Shown one piece after another: positions 44,276 to 54,713 of a stretch of DNA of 64,000 nucleotides. Source of the DNA: Sitta carolinensis (lineage: Eukaryota > Chordata > Aves > Passeriformes > Sittidae); NCBI GenBank assembly GCA_032173965.1, contig CM063290.1, positions 1,550,001 through 1,614,000 of the forward strand, in the 5' to 3' direction. Positions within the stretch are counted from its first letter, which is position 1. Every line of letters begins with the position of its first letter. The notes below the pieces were generated by a model that was not told the DNA's origin, did no database searches, and saw only the letters and a list, made by a program, of their open reading frames with translations. A program made the translations under genes and the position numbers.

Positions 44276-46291
44276 TGCCTGTGTCTGTTCCCCCTGGCCC
44301 CATTCCAGCTCCGCACGAGCCCCCAGGATGTCCAGGAGACCCCAGGGAAGCTGGAGGAGCCGGCAGAGCTGCAGGCTGCCGGAGCAAGGGGACAAGAACG
44401 CCTGAGGTAGAACAGGAGAGGGAAAAAAAGGAGCTTGGAGAGCCCAGCGTTGTTTCCTTGCTCTTATATGGAGCTGCTGTGCCACCAGCAGCTCCCTGGC
44501 TCCATGACTAATGAGGCTCAGCTGGGATCCACCCTTGCTTATCCTGTTATTTTTAGCTTTTTCCAGCCTCCTGCTCGCTGTGCCTTATTGGAAATACCGA
44601 GGCTGCACCTCAGGGCTTGGCCAGAGCAGGCAGGAATGGGATTTCTCCGCCCTGGGGGAATTGGTTTGGGACACCCAGTGAGGAGGAGTCACCTTTGTGA
44701 CCCAGGCAGCTCCTGACAAGAGGATTCGGTTTTTTTCCCTTTCTCCCAGTGACCCTGGGGTTGGGAGACAAGCTCCAAAAATCATCTTTATGTCCGCTTT
44801 TTAAAGGCTGGGAATTAAAAATGATCCTAAAGCAGGAGCAGGGCTTTAATGAGGGATTCTCTGGAAATGGCCCTGGGGTGGGAGCAGGTACAGAAATCCC
44901 ACATCCTCTCCTTAGCAACCATTAAATTCCTGGTCTGGGGCCAAAAGCCATTTCTGGATGGAACATGGAGCCCTTGGAATTGTGGCAAAATCCCTGGAAT
45001 TGCAGGCAGAGGGAACCGAGCTGCTTGAAATCCAGGGGGTTCATTCATTAATTAATTAATCCTGACTGTGATGTGGCCAGTGTGCTGCCCCTGCATTTAT
45101 CCAGCCCCAAAAATCAAACTGCCCAAACCCCAGCAGGGTCTGAACCTCTCAGATTTGGGGTGCACGTTTTAAGGAGGCCCCTCAAAAAAAAAAAAAGTGG
45201 ATTTCTGCCAAAATCTTTGGAGTTCTGGGCATCAGCCTTGGGAGCTGAGGGAAAAATCCCCTTCTATTTTCATCCTGACCATGACTCAGAGGAAGATTTG
45301 TCCCTGCAAAGTCACTCCTTTTTTTGAGGAGGCATTTAAAGGCCGCTGCTGTCACCTGTTTGGCTCAGGATATTCCTATTTTTGGTGGCTGGCTCTGTTT
45401 AAAAAAAGATGATTTTTCATTCCACATCCACTTTGGAGCACGCTGTGTTTGTTTTTTTCAGCCTGCAAAAAAAAAAAAAAAATAAAAAATCCCAGTCCTG
45501 GGCTTTTGCCACCCATTTTGTAATTAAAATTATCAAATAAAGCCATAAAGAAATGAGGCCTCTCAGCTGTTGCCCCTGGGAAGCACAAAGGGAATAGAAA
45601 AGGATGGAGGTGAAAATCCCACCCTCAGTCCCAGATTTTGCCCTCTCAGTGCTTTATTTATAATTTATAACTTGATTTTTGTTGTTGGCCGGATGAGGGT
45701 GCAGCACACTGGACACCCCACGCTCAGGATTAATTAATTAATGAATCCCCTGGATTTAAATCAGCTTTTTTTTTAAAATCAAAATCCAGGGATTTTGCCA
45801 CAATTCAAAGGGGTTTATATTCTCTCCAGAAATAATCCCCAGAGCAGTAATTTAAGTGTTGAGTAGGGAGCATGGAATTTCTGTTTGTGCTCCCAATCCA
45901 GCAAGGTTTCCAAATAATTCCTGCTGTCCCACCCTGTCCTTCATCCTCAGGAAAAATCCCTTGTTAGGCCACTTTTCTCCTCTTGGAAAAATCCATTATT
46001 TCCTCTCCCTGCTGCTGTTTTAACGGGGCTGGAGGGGACAGTTTTGTATTTTTCAAATCTCTTTTCAAATATAGCAAATTTATATTGGGGAAAAAAATGA
46101 AAATGAGCCAAATAAATGGTTATTGATTTGGTTAATAAACAACCAAATTTAATTGGAGGAGGGATAGGGAAAATTTGGCAGGATGTGCTGCCCATGGATT
46201 TGAGCAGGGCTGATAAAAATTCCTAAATTTGTGTCCTCAGGGATCAGGTGAGGGGGTTACTTATGGGTCACTTTTAAAGATTTTGGTTTAT

Positions 46292-47008
46292 TCTCTCCCT
46301 GCTCTGCCTTGGGTGAGGTTTCCTTTGGGTTCAGCTCAGGCAGATCCCACCCAGTTTCCCTGGAATGTCGGCTCTGCCCTGGCTGTGCCAGCCCAAACTG
46401 GGGAGAATCGTTTGGAGCTGATGGGATTTGCCACAAATGCTCTCCCAGATTGTGCTGCAGAGCGAGGAAAATCTGAATTTGTTGATGCTCAGATAAAAGC
46501 TGATTTTGCCTGCTGAAAAGCTGGTGTTCTCCATAGATTCTGCTGAAACTTTGGGAATCTTTTCCAGCTGGGTTTGGGAGGGGATGGGTGCTGCCAGGAT
46601 GCCTCAGCTTGGAGGGAAAAATGGGATTTGGAGGCAGAGGAATGCCCTGGAATTCCGTGCCAGGCTGCTCCTGGCAGAGGCACAGGGCTGAGCTCGGGCA
46701 CAGCTGCTCCAGCTGGGACTCTGGGACCCTTGGGCACTGGAATTCTGGGGGAATTCTCTCCCTGCTCTGCCTTGGGTGAGGTTTCCTTTGGGTTCAGCTC
46801 AGGCAGATCCCACCCAGTTTCCCTGGAATGTCGGCTCTGCCCTGGCTGTGCCAGCCCAAACTGGGGAGAATCGTTTGGAGCTGATGGGATTTGCCACAAA
46901 TGCTCTCCCAGATTGTGCTGCAGAGCGAGGAAAATCTGAATTTATTGATGCTCGGATGAAAGCTGATTTTGCCTGCTGAAAAGCTGGTGTTCTCCATAGA
47001 TTCTGCCC
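46292..47008. repeat. Direct repeat pair of about 252 bp, 464 bp apart
   Basis: Copy 1 (46292-46542) and copy 2 (46756-47008) match from CTCTCCCTGCTCTGCCTTGG to CTGGTGTTCTCCATAGATTC, with only a handful of differences seen by eye (for example GTTGATGCTCAGATAA against ATTGATGCTCGGATGA). The 213 bases between are unique. Confidence 0.95.
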
Positions 47009-47139
47009 ACTGGGAATGCTGCATTTCCAGAAGAACTGTTGATTCCTAACAATAGAAATAAATCAAATTGCAAAGGAGGCAGCTGGAGTTTTCCTGTGCT
47101 GTCTCCCCACACTCCTGAAGTGCTGGAGATAAATCTGTG

Positions 47140-47515
47140 GAGACAGGGAGTGGTTTGGGTGGGAAGGAATTTTAAATTTTAAGAATTTTAATGGTTTGGG
47201 TGGGAAGGAATTTTAATTTTTAATTAAAATTAAATTTTATTCCAGTCCCAAATCCCTGCCACAGGGACACCTCCAACTATCCCAGGCTGCTCCAAGCCCT
47301 GTCCAGCCTGGCCTTGGACACTGCCAGGGATGGGGAAAAACCATTCCAGAGCCTCACCATCCTCACAGGGAAGAATTCCTGCCTGATAATCCATTTAACC
47401 TCTGGCAGTGGGAGCCATCCCCTGTCCCCATTCCCTCCCCAGCTCTCCTGGAGCCCCTCCAGGCCCCTGGAAGAGCTCTGAGGTTTCCCTGGATCCTTCC
47501 CTTCTCCATTCCCAG
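47140..47515 (-). mobile_element. CR1 LINE 3' fragment
   Basis: On the minus strand it reads GGGAAACCTCAGAGCTCTTC, TGGAGGGGCTCCAGGAGAGC, GGCAGTGTCCAAGGCCAGGC and CAGCCTGGGATAGTTGGAGG. The CCAAACCA-type end is duplicated at 47150-47220 by local repeats of TGGTTTGGGTGGGAAGGAAT. Confidence 0.85.
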
Positions 47516-48394
47516 TGAATCCTTGGTGGGCTCAGACCTCACCATCACAAATCCTCAAAATTCCCTTTTAAGCGCTTCTGATCCAGCTTTAAAAATTGTC
47601 CAACTGAAAAGGAAGCCTGTGTGGTACCACTGAGCCTTCCTGGATGGCTTCCATGGAAAAATCTGCTTCTTTTCCATATGTTTGGTGGCTTTTATATCAC
47701 TGGAGAGTTATAAATACATGGGTGGCTTAAATGAGTGCCTGCAGTTCCCTGGGAAGTGTTTGGCATGGCAGGAATGAGGATGGGGAATTGCTGTACCCTT
47801 CTGCTCCGGGTTTTTAGGGAAGGGAAAGTCCTGGTGTGGTTGTGTGTTTTTATCCCAAATCCATCTCGGGTGCTTCAGGTAAAGGTGCTGCTTGTAAAGG
47901 ACTCCAGAAGATTCCAGGGAAGGAAAAAAAAGGCGTGGAAAAGGGAAGGACATTGGGTTCTTTACCTGCTGGAGTTTATTCCCGCCTGGAGCAGAGTGAC
48001 ACATCCAAAATGAGGGAAAACCCCCATGGCACCATCCTCCTTCAATAAAAAAGGAATAGTGCAGAGCATTATCCATGGATGTAATCCAAACAAATACTCC
48101 CCTTCCCAAGCAGCTGTCGAGCATTAACTGATTAAAAATAATCGCTTTTTGCTTTATTTTTCTTGCTGGATTTAAACCCAGGGAAAGCTTTAGCTGGGCT
48201 TAAAGAGGAGCTAAATCCCTCACTCCCAGGAAATCATCAGCAAATAGAGCTGAAATCCCGGGATGCTGGATATAATTTCTGCTTCCATAGGAGCTTGCTG
48301 TGCTTGAGGAGCCTTTGGGAGCCCAGCAGGAGCATCCTGGAGTGCTGGGGCTGGACACTGATCCCAGAGGATTCCAGGGAGCTGCTCCAAGGGT

Positions 48395-48760
48395 TGGAGA
48401 ACTCTGGAGCCAGGCTGGGAGAGCTGGGAACGTTCACGTGGAGAAGGGAAGGCTCCAGGGAGAGCTTCCAGCACATTCCAGGGCCTGGAGGGGCTCCAGG
48501 AGAGCTGGGGAGGGGCTGGGGACAGGGATGGAGGAGAGCTTAGATGGGATATCAGGCAGGAATGCTTGGCTGGGGGGGTGGTGAGGCACTGGAATGGATT
48601 TTTCCAAGGATTCCCCATCCCTGGCAGTGTCCAAGACCAGGCTGGACAGGGCTTGGAGCAGCCTGGGATAATTGGAGGTGTCCCTGTGGCAGGGATTTGG
48701 GACTGGATAACCTTTAAATTCCTTCCCAAGCAAACCACTCCAGGATCCTGCAATTCTCTG
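48395..48760 (+). mobile_element. CR1 LINE 3' fragment
   Basis: Landmarks are GCCAGGCTGGGAGAGCTGGG, AAGGCTCCAGGGAGAGCTTC, AGATGGGATATCAGGCAGGA, CCATCCCTGGCAGTGTCCAA, CAGCCTGGGATAATTGGAGG and a weak CCAGGATCCTGCAATTCTC tail. Confidence 0.88.
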
Positions 48761-51419
48761 AAAACTGAGACCAAACATTCCCAGGTCTTGAACTCCTCCC
48801 TGATTTTCACCTGCTCCATGCTCCAGCTTCCTATTTATTTTGTGATATTAAAAAAAAAAACAAACCAAAAAAACCCAAAAAAAACACCAATCCGAAAACC
48901 CAACCCCAAAAAAAAACCTAATTGAGCCTGGCTTTTGTATCAGCCGGGTGAGTTGGCCAACACCAGCCTGGAAAATAAACCTTCCCACCTGATAAGGCCC
49001 CTCTGGGAACGCCTGTGGGCAGGAAACCGCTCCTGGAGTTTCCAGCAGGAATTCCATGCCTGGGCTGCCCTGCTCCTGCTTTTTTCCCTTCCCATTCCAA
49101 AGGTTTGTGGGTGAAGCCCTTGCAGCTGGGCGGGATCAGGCGCAGAGCACGACACGAGGTGTAAAAATAACTGTGTGGGACAGCGAGAAATGCGAAAAAC
49201 GTCGGGAAAAAAGGGCTGGATGTGGCTTGGCTGTGAGCAGCAAGCCGGGTTTCTTCCCTTGGCTCCCTCCCGGCTTCCCTGCCCGGCTTTCTCCCTTTCA
49301 AGGAGGGTTTTTCCCAGCGGGAATGAGGATGGGAGAGCCCATAACCTCCGTGTGCGCCTCCCTCCGCCCTGTTAATGATTTCCTTGGAGTTGGGGCAGGC
49401 AGGGAAAGCAGCCAGCCTGGGAATTCCTTGGGATGTGCCAGGGGGCTCCTATGAGCTCAAGAATGGGGGGGGGGGGAAACAAACTAAAAATACAAGTACA
49501 GAGCGGAAATTCTCTTTTTTCCCCAGAATTTGGGATAGCAGATGTTTCCTCCTCCTGTAGAGGAAGAATTAAGGAAATTCCATTGTCTCACGGGCAGAAT
49601 TGAGTGTCTGGGAAAGCTGAGTTCTCCGTGGGCAGGGATGTGGTGTGGGATTGAAGGGATTGAATTCCCCGTGTCCTGGGGCCCTGCAGGAATCGGGTCT
49701 AGCTCGTTCCTGGTGCCCACCTCCCCTCCAGGACAGCCCCTTCCCAACCCCTCTGGAGACCTGCAGGGGTTCCAAGGGAAGGGCAGCATCGTGTCTGACC
49801 CTCTGGAGATGTTCTCCAGGGATTTCCGAGCCACACATTCCTCATCCAGAGCTGGTTTTGGGGAAACTTGTCTGGATCATCTCAGAGTGGTATCCAACAC
49901 CTTAAATTGGGGTTAAGAAATGCAAACCAGGCAGGACAGCCCCCCCCCGGTTTGTTTTCCCAGCCACAAAGGGGTTGGGGGGGGTCCCAGGAGCTTTTCC
50001 CTGGATTGTGGCTCCGTGGAAAGCAGCAGCCTGTGTTCATCCTTCCACCAAGAGCATCGCTGACCCAGCTGGAAAGCTGCCAGGAGCCTTTCCCTCCGTT
50101 TAATCCCTCTCCGCTTTAATCGTTACCTGCCCACCTCGTTCCTGCCGGGGAATGCAAATGGAGCTGGAGCAGAGGAGCAAAGCCAGAGGTCCAGGATAAT
50201 TCCTGGCCTTTCCCACCTCCCTGGCCGGCTCCATGTCCTGGGGGGAAGAGGCTGCCTGGGAACAGTGGCTCTTGTGCAGCAGGTGACCGGGGCTCTCCCT
50301 GGGATCCTTTTTCCAAAAAGGAAAAACTTTTCATTCCTGGGGGGATTCACTCCAGCCCTGGGAATGGGCTTTGTGTCGCCACTGGAATGAGGGGGGGAAC
50401 TGGGAGTTTTCCGGTGGTGCACAGAATAAATGGAATTTGAGTTTATGTAATGCGTGGGGCCGCTTTTAGTTTGCCTCAGATCCTTCTCCAAACAAAGCCA
50501 AGGTTATGCAGCAAATTGCAGAGTGGGGATGGTTTATTTGGATGAATTTTTATTTTGATGTCTGCTTGACTGGGATTCTCTGCAGATCCAAGGAAAACCA
50601 AGGATGACTTCACCCTCTCTTAAAAATTTATGCAGAATATATTAATTTTTTTTTTTCTTTTTAATTGAAGTGTCTTTATTTTTTTTTAAAAGCTCCACGG
50701 CTGCAGGGGAGAGAGAGCACTGGGGAGGAGAATCTGGGGATTCTCTCCATCCGTGCCCCAGCTGCACAGGGACTCCAGGGATTCTCCATCCATCCTCCCA
50801 CAGCTGCTCCAGCCCGGCTGTGCTGGTGGGAAGCTGGGAAAGCTGGGGCAGGGTGATGATCCCACAAAGGCCTTATTTTTTTCTAGAGGCACATCTGGTG
50901 TGGGGGAATCAAATCCGAGCTGCCCTGAGCAAGTGTTCCTGGATTTCAGTCGTGTGGATCGCTGAACAGCTGGGCCTAGGAGCGGGATAAATCCCTTTTA
51001 GGATTTAGCCGAAAGGAGGAGGAGGAGGAGGAGGAGGAGGGCGGGCAGGGAATTTCTGCTGTTCCCTGCCTGGCTGGGAGTGCCAGGGCACGGTGGGAGC
51101 CCAGCCTGTGACCCGGCCATCACTCTCTGGCCGGTTTAGCGCCCCTTGGATGAGCTGTGTCCAGACCAAACAAGGATGAAAAATGTTATCTTGTGTGTCC
51201 TCGCCCAGGACAGAGCCAGACTCTTGGAAATGAGGCTGGTGGGGTTCCTGTCGTGGTGGGAAAAGACCCCCGAGATCACCCCAAGTGATCACATTCCCGA
51301 GTGCCCCATCCACTCGGTTTTTGAACCTTTCCAGGGATGTCCTCCCCCACTGCCCCGGGCAGCCCCTTCCCACGCTCAGCCCACCCTGCAGGGCAGGAAT
51401 TTGCCCTGATAGCCAAGCC

Positions 51420-52185
51420 GAGCCTTGTCCCCGTGTCCCCAAACCCGGCCGGGGGCTGCGGGGCCGGCGCCCGGCTCCGCTCCCTCCCCGCCGGCTGCGG
51501 GAGGTAAAAATAACCGGGAATGTAGGGCACGGGCTCCACAGGAACCCCCGCACGGGCTTCCCGAGGCAGCAGCAGGCACCGGGAAGGCTCTGGAGCTGTT
51601 CTTTCGGGGCTGCCGGCTTTGGGGCGCCCCGGCACCGCGCTCCATCCCCCGCCGGGGGGCTCGGGGGGGTTGGACCCGAGGCTTGCCGCAGCATCGCCGG
51701 GCCCGGGGGAGCCTCCCCGTGCCCAGAGCGGGTTTCAGGGATGTTTTTTCCCATCCTCCAGGCGGGCAGCAGCGGCCGCAGCGGCCCCGCCCGGCGCCCG
51801 GAGCGGGCGGAGGCGGCCCCGGCCCGGCCCCCCCGCGCTCCCGGGGCTGCGCAGGAGCAGCGCGGCCGCATCCATCTTCCCGGGCTGCCTCCTCCTCCTC
51901 CTCCCCATCCTCCTCCTCCTCCTCCTGCTGCCTTCTCCCCATCCTCCTCCCCCGCCGGGGCCGCGGCGGCTGCGGGCGCTGCCGGCGGGGCGGCAGCGGC
52001 GGATGATGCACCGAGATGGTTCACCAGGAAAACTGCTCCTACCAGGTGAGGGGCGAGCGCGGCCTGGCCCCCAGCCCCGGGCAGCCCCGAGCCACCCCGG
52101 GCCACCCCCGGCCGGAGCCAGCCCCGCTCTGTGCCACCTTTGCGGCTGCGGCAGCGCGGGGCCGCCGCTTCGGGTTTGCACCGAG
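51420..52185 (+). promoter_or_regulatory. CpG island and probable promoter of the short SCHIP1 isoform
   Basis: This very GC- and CpG-rich block directly precedes and contains the MVHQENCSYQ exon. It has GC boxes (for example GGCCCCGCCCGGCG at about 51782) and no TATA box in a sensible place, as expected for a CpG-island promoter. A TCC-rich tract (about 51890-51955) would lie in the 5' UTR. Transcription start sites cannot be read from sequence. Confidence 0.7.
52016..52045 (+). CDS. SCHIP1: SCHIP1 alternative first coding exon (MVHQENCSYQ)
   Basis: The ten codons MVHQENCSYQ are, as I recall, identical to the first ten residues of the short mammalian SCHIP1 isoform. They are followed at once by the donor CCAG/GTGAGG. 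The exon ends in phase 0, the same as the donor at 36057 should if the missing base there is restored, so both could splice to one common acceptor (AQKNERES exon in mammals, outside this window). The start context is GAGATGG (G at -3 and +4). Two out-of-frame ATGs lie at 52003 and 52006, and their frame overlaps this start. The protein binds merlin/schwannomin and acts at the cell cortex. Confidence 0.92.
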
Positions 52186-52610
52186 CGCCCCGAGGTTCCT
52201 CTGAGCACCCCAAGGTTCGCTCCGAGCACCCCGAGGTTCGCTCTGAGCACCCCAAGGTTCGCTCCGAGCACCCCGGGGGTCGCTGTGAGCACCCTGGGGT
52301 TCGCTCCGAGCACCCCGGGGGTCGCTGTGAGCACCACGAGGTTCGCACCGAGAATCCCAGGGTTCGCTGTGAGCACCCCGGAATTCGCACCGAGCACCCC
52401 GGGATTCGCTCCGAGCACCCCGGGGTTCGCTGTGAGCACCCCGAGATTCGCACCGAGCACCCTAGGATTCACTCCGAGCATCCCGGGGTTCGCTCCGAGC
52501 ATCCCGGGGTACTCACAGAGCAGCCCGGGCTTCGCACCGAGCATCCCTTGGCTTCGCACCGAGCCCCCGCGGCGTTCTCTCCGAGCACCCCGGGGCTTTT
52601 GTGCTCGCCA
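52186..52610. repeat. 21-bp CpG-rich minisatellite just after the SCHIP1 donor
   Basis: About twenty units of GAGCACCCCGAGGTTCGCTCC and close variants begin 140 bases after the splice donor, inside the CpG island. The unit length is a multiple of three and lacks stops, so all frames stay open on both strands (for example 51005-52453 minus and 51619-52836 plus). I treat those frames as artefacts. Confidence 0.95.
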
Positions 52611-53081
52611 TGCGATGCTCGGAGGCGCAGCGCGGCCGGGGATGCGTTGCCCACATCCCGCTGCCCGCCCGGGCCCTGCTGCCTGCATCCCTTCTGCCCG
52701 CATCCCTCCGCCTTTCCCGCCGGGATCGCGCCGCTCCCGGCAGCGGCATCGCGGCCCCGGAGCTGCCGCAGCGCTGGGATGTCTTTTTGAGACCATTTCC
52801 TGCGCTTCCCACGGTGCTGCGAGCGCAGCATGGTGATTCACGGGTGCGGGCTGCTCCCGGCTCCGCAGGAACCGCGGACGGGCGGGCGGGGGGGGGGGGT
52901 TTGAGCATCCATCCCCGCCGCCCCCATCCCTGCGGGGACCCCGAGCTTGGGAACATCGGGATTGGTTTAGTGGGGGAATTCAGAGCTGGGCTGGGCTGGG
53001 TTTGGGGCTTCGTTTCCTTTGGAGAGAGGATGGGGTGCAGCTGCACGGGGGGCAGCTCGCCGGGGGCTCTACAGTGGCACA

Positions 53082-54020
53082 ATTAGGGGCTCGGTGGCAC
53101 AATTAGGGGCTCGATGGCAACGAATTAGGGGCTCGGTGGCACAATTAGGGGCTCAGTGGCACAATTAGGGGCTCGGTGGCACGATTAGGGGCTCGATGGC
53201 ACGATTAGGGGCTCGGTGGCACAATTAGGGGCTCGTGGCACGATTAGGGGCTCAGGTGGCACGATTAGGGCTCGTGGCACAATTAGGGGCTCAGTGGCAC
53301 GATTAGGGGCTCGGTGGCACGATTAGGGGGGCCTAGAGGTGGGCACGATTAGGGGCTCGGTGGCACGATTAGGGGCTCGGTGGCACAATTAGGGGCTCGG
53401 TGGCACGATTAGGGGCTCGGTGGCACGATTAGGGGCTCAGTGGCACAATTAGGGGCTCGGTGGCACGATTATGGGGCTCGATGGCACGATTAGGGGCTCG
53501 GTGGCACAATTAGGGGCTCGGTGGCACAATTAGGGGCTAGGTGGCACGATTAGGGGCTCGATGGCACGATTAGGGGCTAGGTGGCACGATTAGGGGCTCG
53601 ATGGCACGATTAGGGGCTAGGTGGCACGATTAGGGGTTCGATGGCTCTTTTAGGGGTTCGATGGCTCTTTTAGTGGTTCCATGGCTCATTTAGGGGCTCG
53701 ATGGCTCTTTTAGGGGTTCCATGGCTCATTTATGGTCTCGATGGCACAATTAGGGGCTCGGTGGCTCATTTAAGGGCTTGGTGGCACAATTAGGGGCTCG
53801 ATGGCAAATTAGGGGCTCGATGGCTCTTTTAGAGGTTCGATAGCACAATTAGGGCCTCGATGGCACAATTAGGGGTTCGGTGGCACAGTTAGGGCCTCGA
53901 TGGCTCATTTAGGGGCTCGATAGCACAGTTAGAGGCTCGATGGCAAATTAGGGGCTCGGTGACACAATTAGGGGCTCGATGGCTCATTTAGGGGTTCGAT
54001 GGCTCATTTAGGGGTTCGAT
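53082..54020. repeat. 20-bp minisatellite (GGCTCGGTGGCACGATTAGG), about 47 copies
   Basis: The unit is GGCTCGGTGGCACGATTAGG, with CACAATT, CTCGATGG and CTAGGTGG variants. The left two thirds are fairly uniform. From about 53640 the units change to TTCGATGGCTCTTTTAGGGG and GCTCATTTAGGGG types and drift more. An odd 14-base interruption occurs at about 53330. Confidence 0.96.
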
Positions 54021-54638
54021 GGCACCTGCAGATTATTAAATGCACTGGCATGTGTCCCTCTGGCACGGCGATGCTGAGAAATGCCTTTGCCTCCGTGCAC
54101 TGAGGGTGTTTTGGAAAACCCCCATTCCCAAACATTCCCAGAGCTGGGACCCTCAGCGAGCAGGGCCTTGCCCAGGCCAGCGCCCCATCCTTGTTTTTCC
54201 TCCATTCCCCTGTTTAATTCCAACTTCAGGCCGTGTTTTCCAACAAAACATCTCGGATGCAAAATACCTCGCGATAGGGAGAAGATACAAAAACAGAGAG
54301 AAGAGTTGAAATGATTTTTCACTGAATATTTTCAGTCTAGCAATTCTGGAAGCGAATTGCCATTTTTATCATCTTTGGGGGAAAAATATCCTGTTTTTTT
54401 TTTGTTTGTTTGTTTGTTTTGTTTTTTGGGTTTTTTTGGTGGGTTTTTTGCTGGAATTTTTTTTTTTTTTCCCCCCCAGCCTTTTGATTTCCCTGCAGCC
54501 CGGAGCCTGTTGCTCTGGACAGCCGGGATAAATGGTGCCATTGTTTGGGAGCAGCGGATGTTTTCCCAGCATACTCAGGAACGCAGGGGTTAAAGGTTGG
54601 GCATTGTTTCCCGGCTGGAAGCGGCTCCGGGGGGGTGG

Positions 54639-54713
54639 GATGATGATGATGATGATGATGATGCTGGTGATGATGATGATGATGGTGATGATGATGGTGG
54701 TGATGATGCCGAG
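54639..54713. repeat. (GAT)n/(GGT)n microsatellite
   Basis: Runs of GATGATGATGAT with occasional GGTGAT and CTGGTG make about 70 bases. The His- or Asp-rich frames crossing it are not genes. Confidence 0.95.

Larger units (their letters stand above)
36058..52015 (+). other. SCHIP1 intron between the internal exon and the short-isoform first exon
   Basis: This 16-kb stretch has no further exon that I can recognise. It holds CR1 copies, tandem duplications and one 1.75-kb minisatellite, listed separately. Stretches with nothing recognised are 36561-39030, 40356-40687, 40724-42524, 44276-46291, 47516-48394 and 48761-51400. Minor features are a G11 run near 49467 and a GGA repeat at 51015-51041. 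Confidence 0.7.

Noticed and set aside
42507..44485. Several 100-289 residue minus-strand frames with 14-residue repeats
   Set aside because: The 42-bp array keeps frame and lacks stops, so all three frames open together. Real genes do not show this.
51005..52841. Frames of 482 and 368 residues (minus) and 405 residues (plus) around the CpG island
   Set aside because: GC-rich, stop-poor sequence and the 21-bp array explain them. Only the ten-codon SCHIP1 exon has conserved content.
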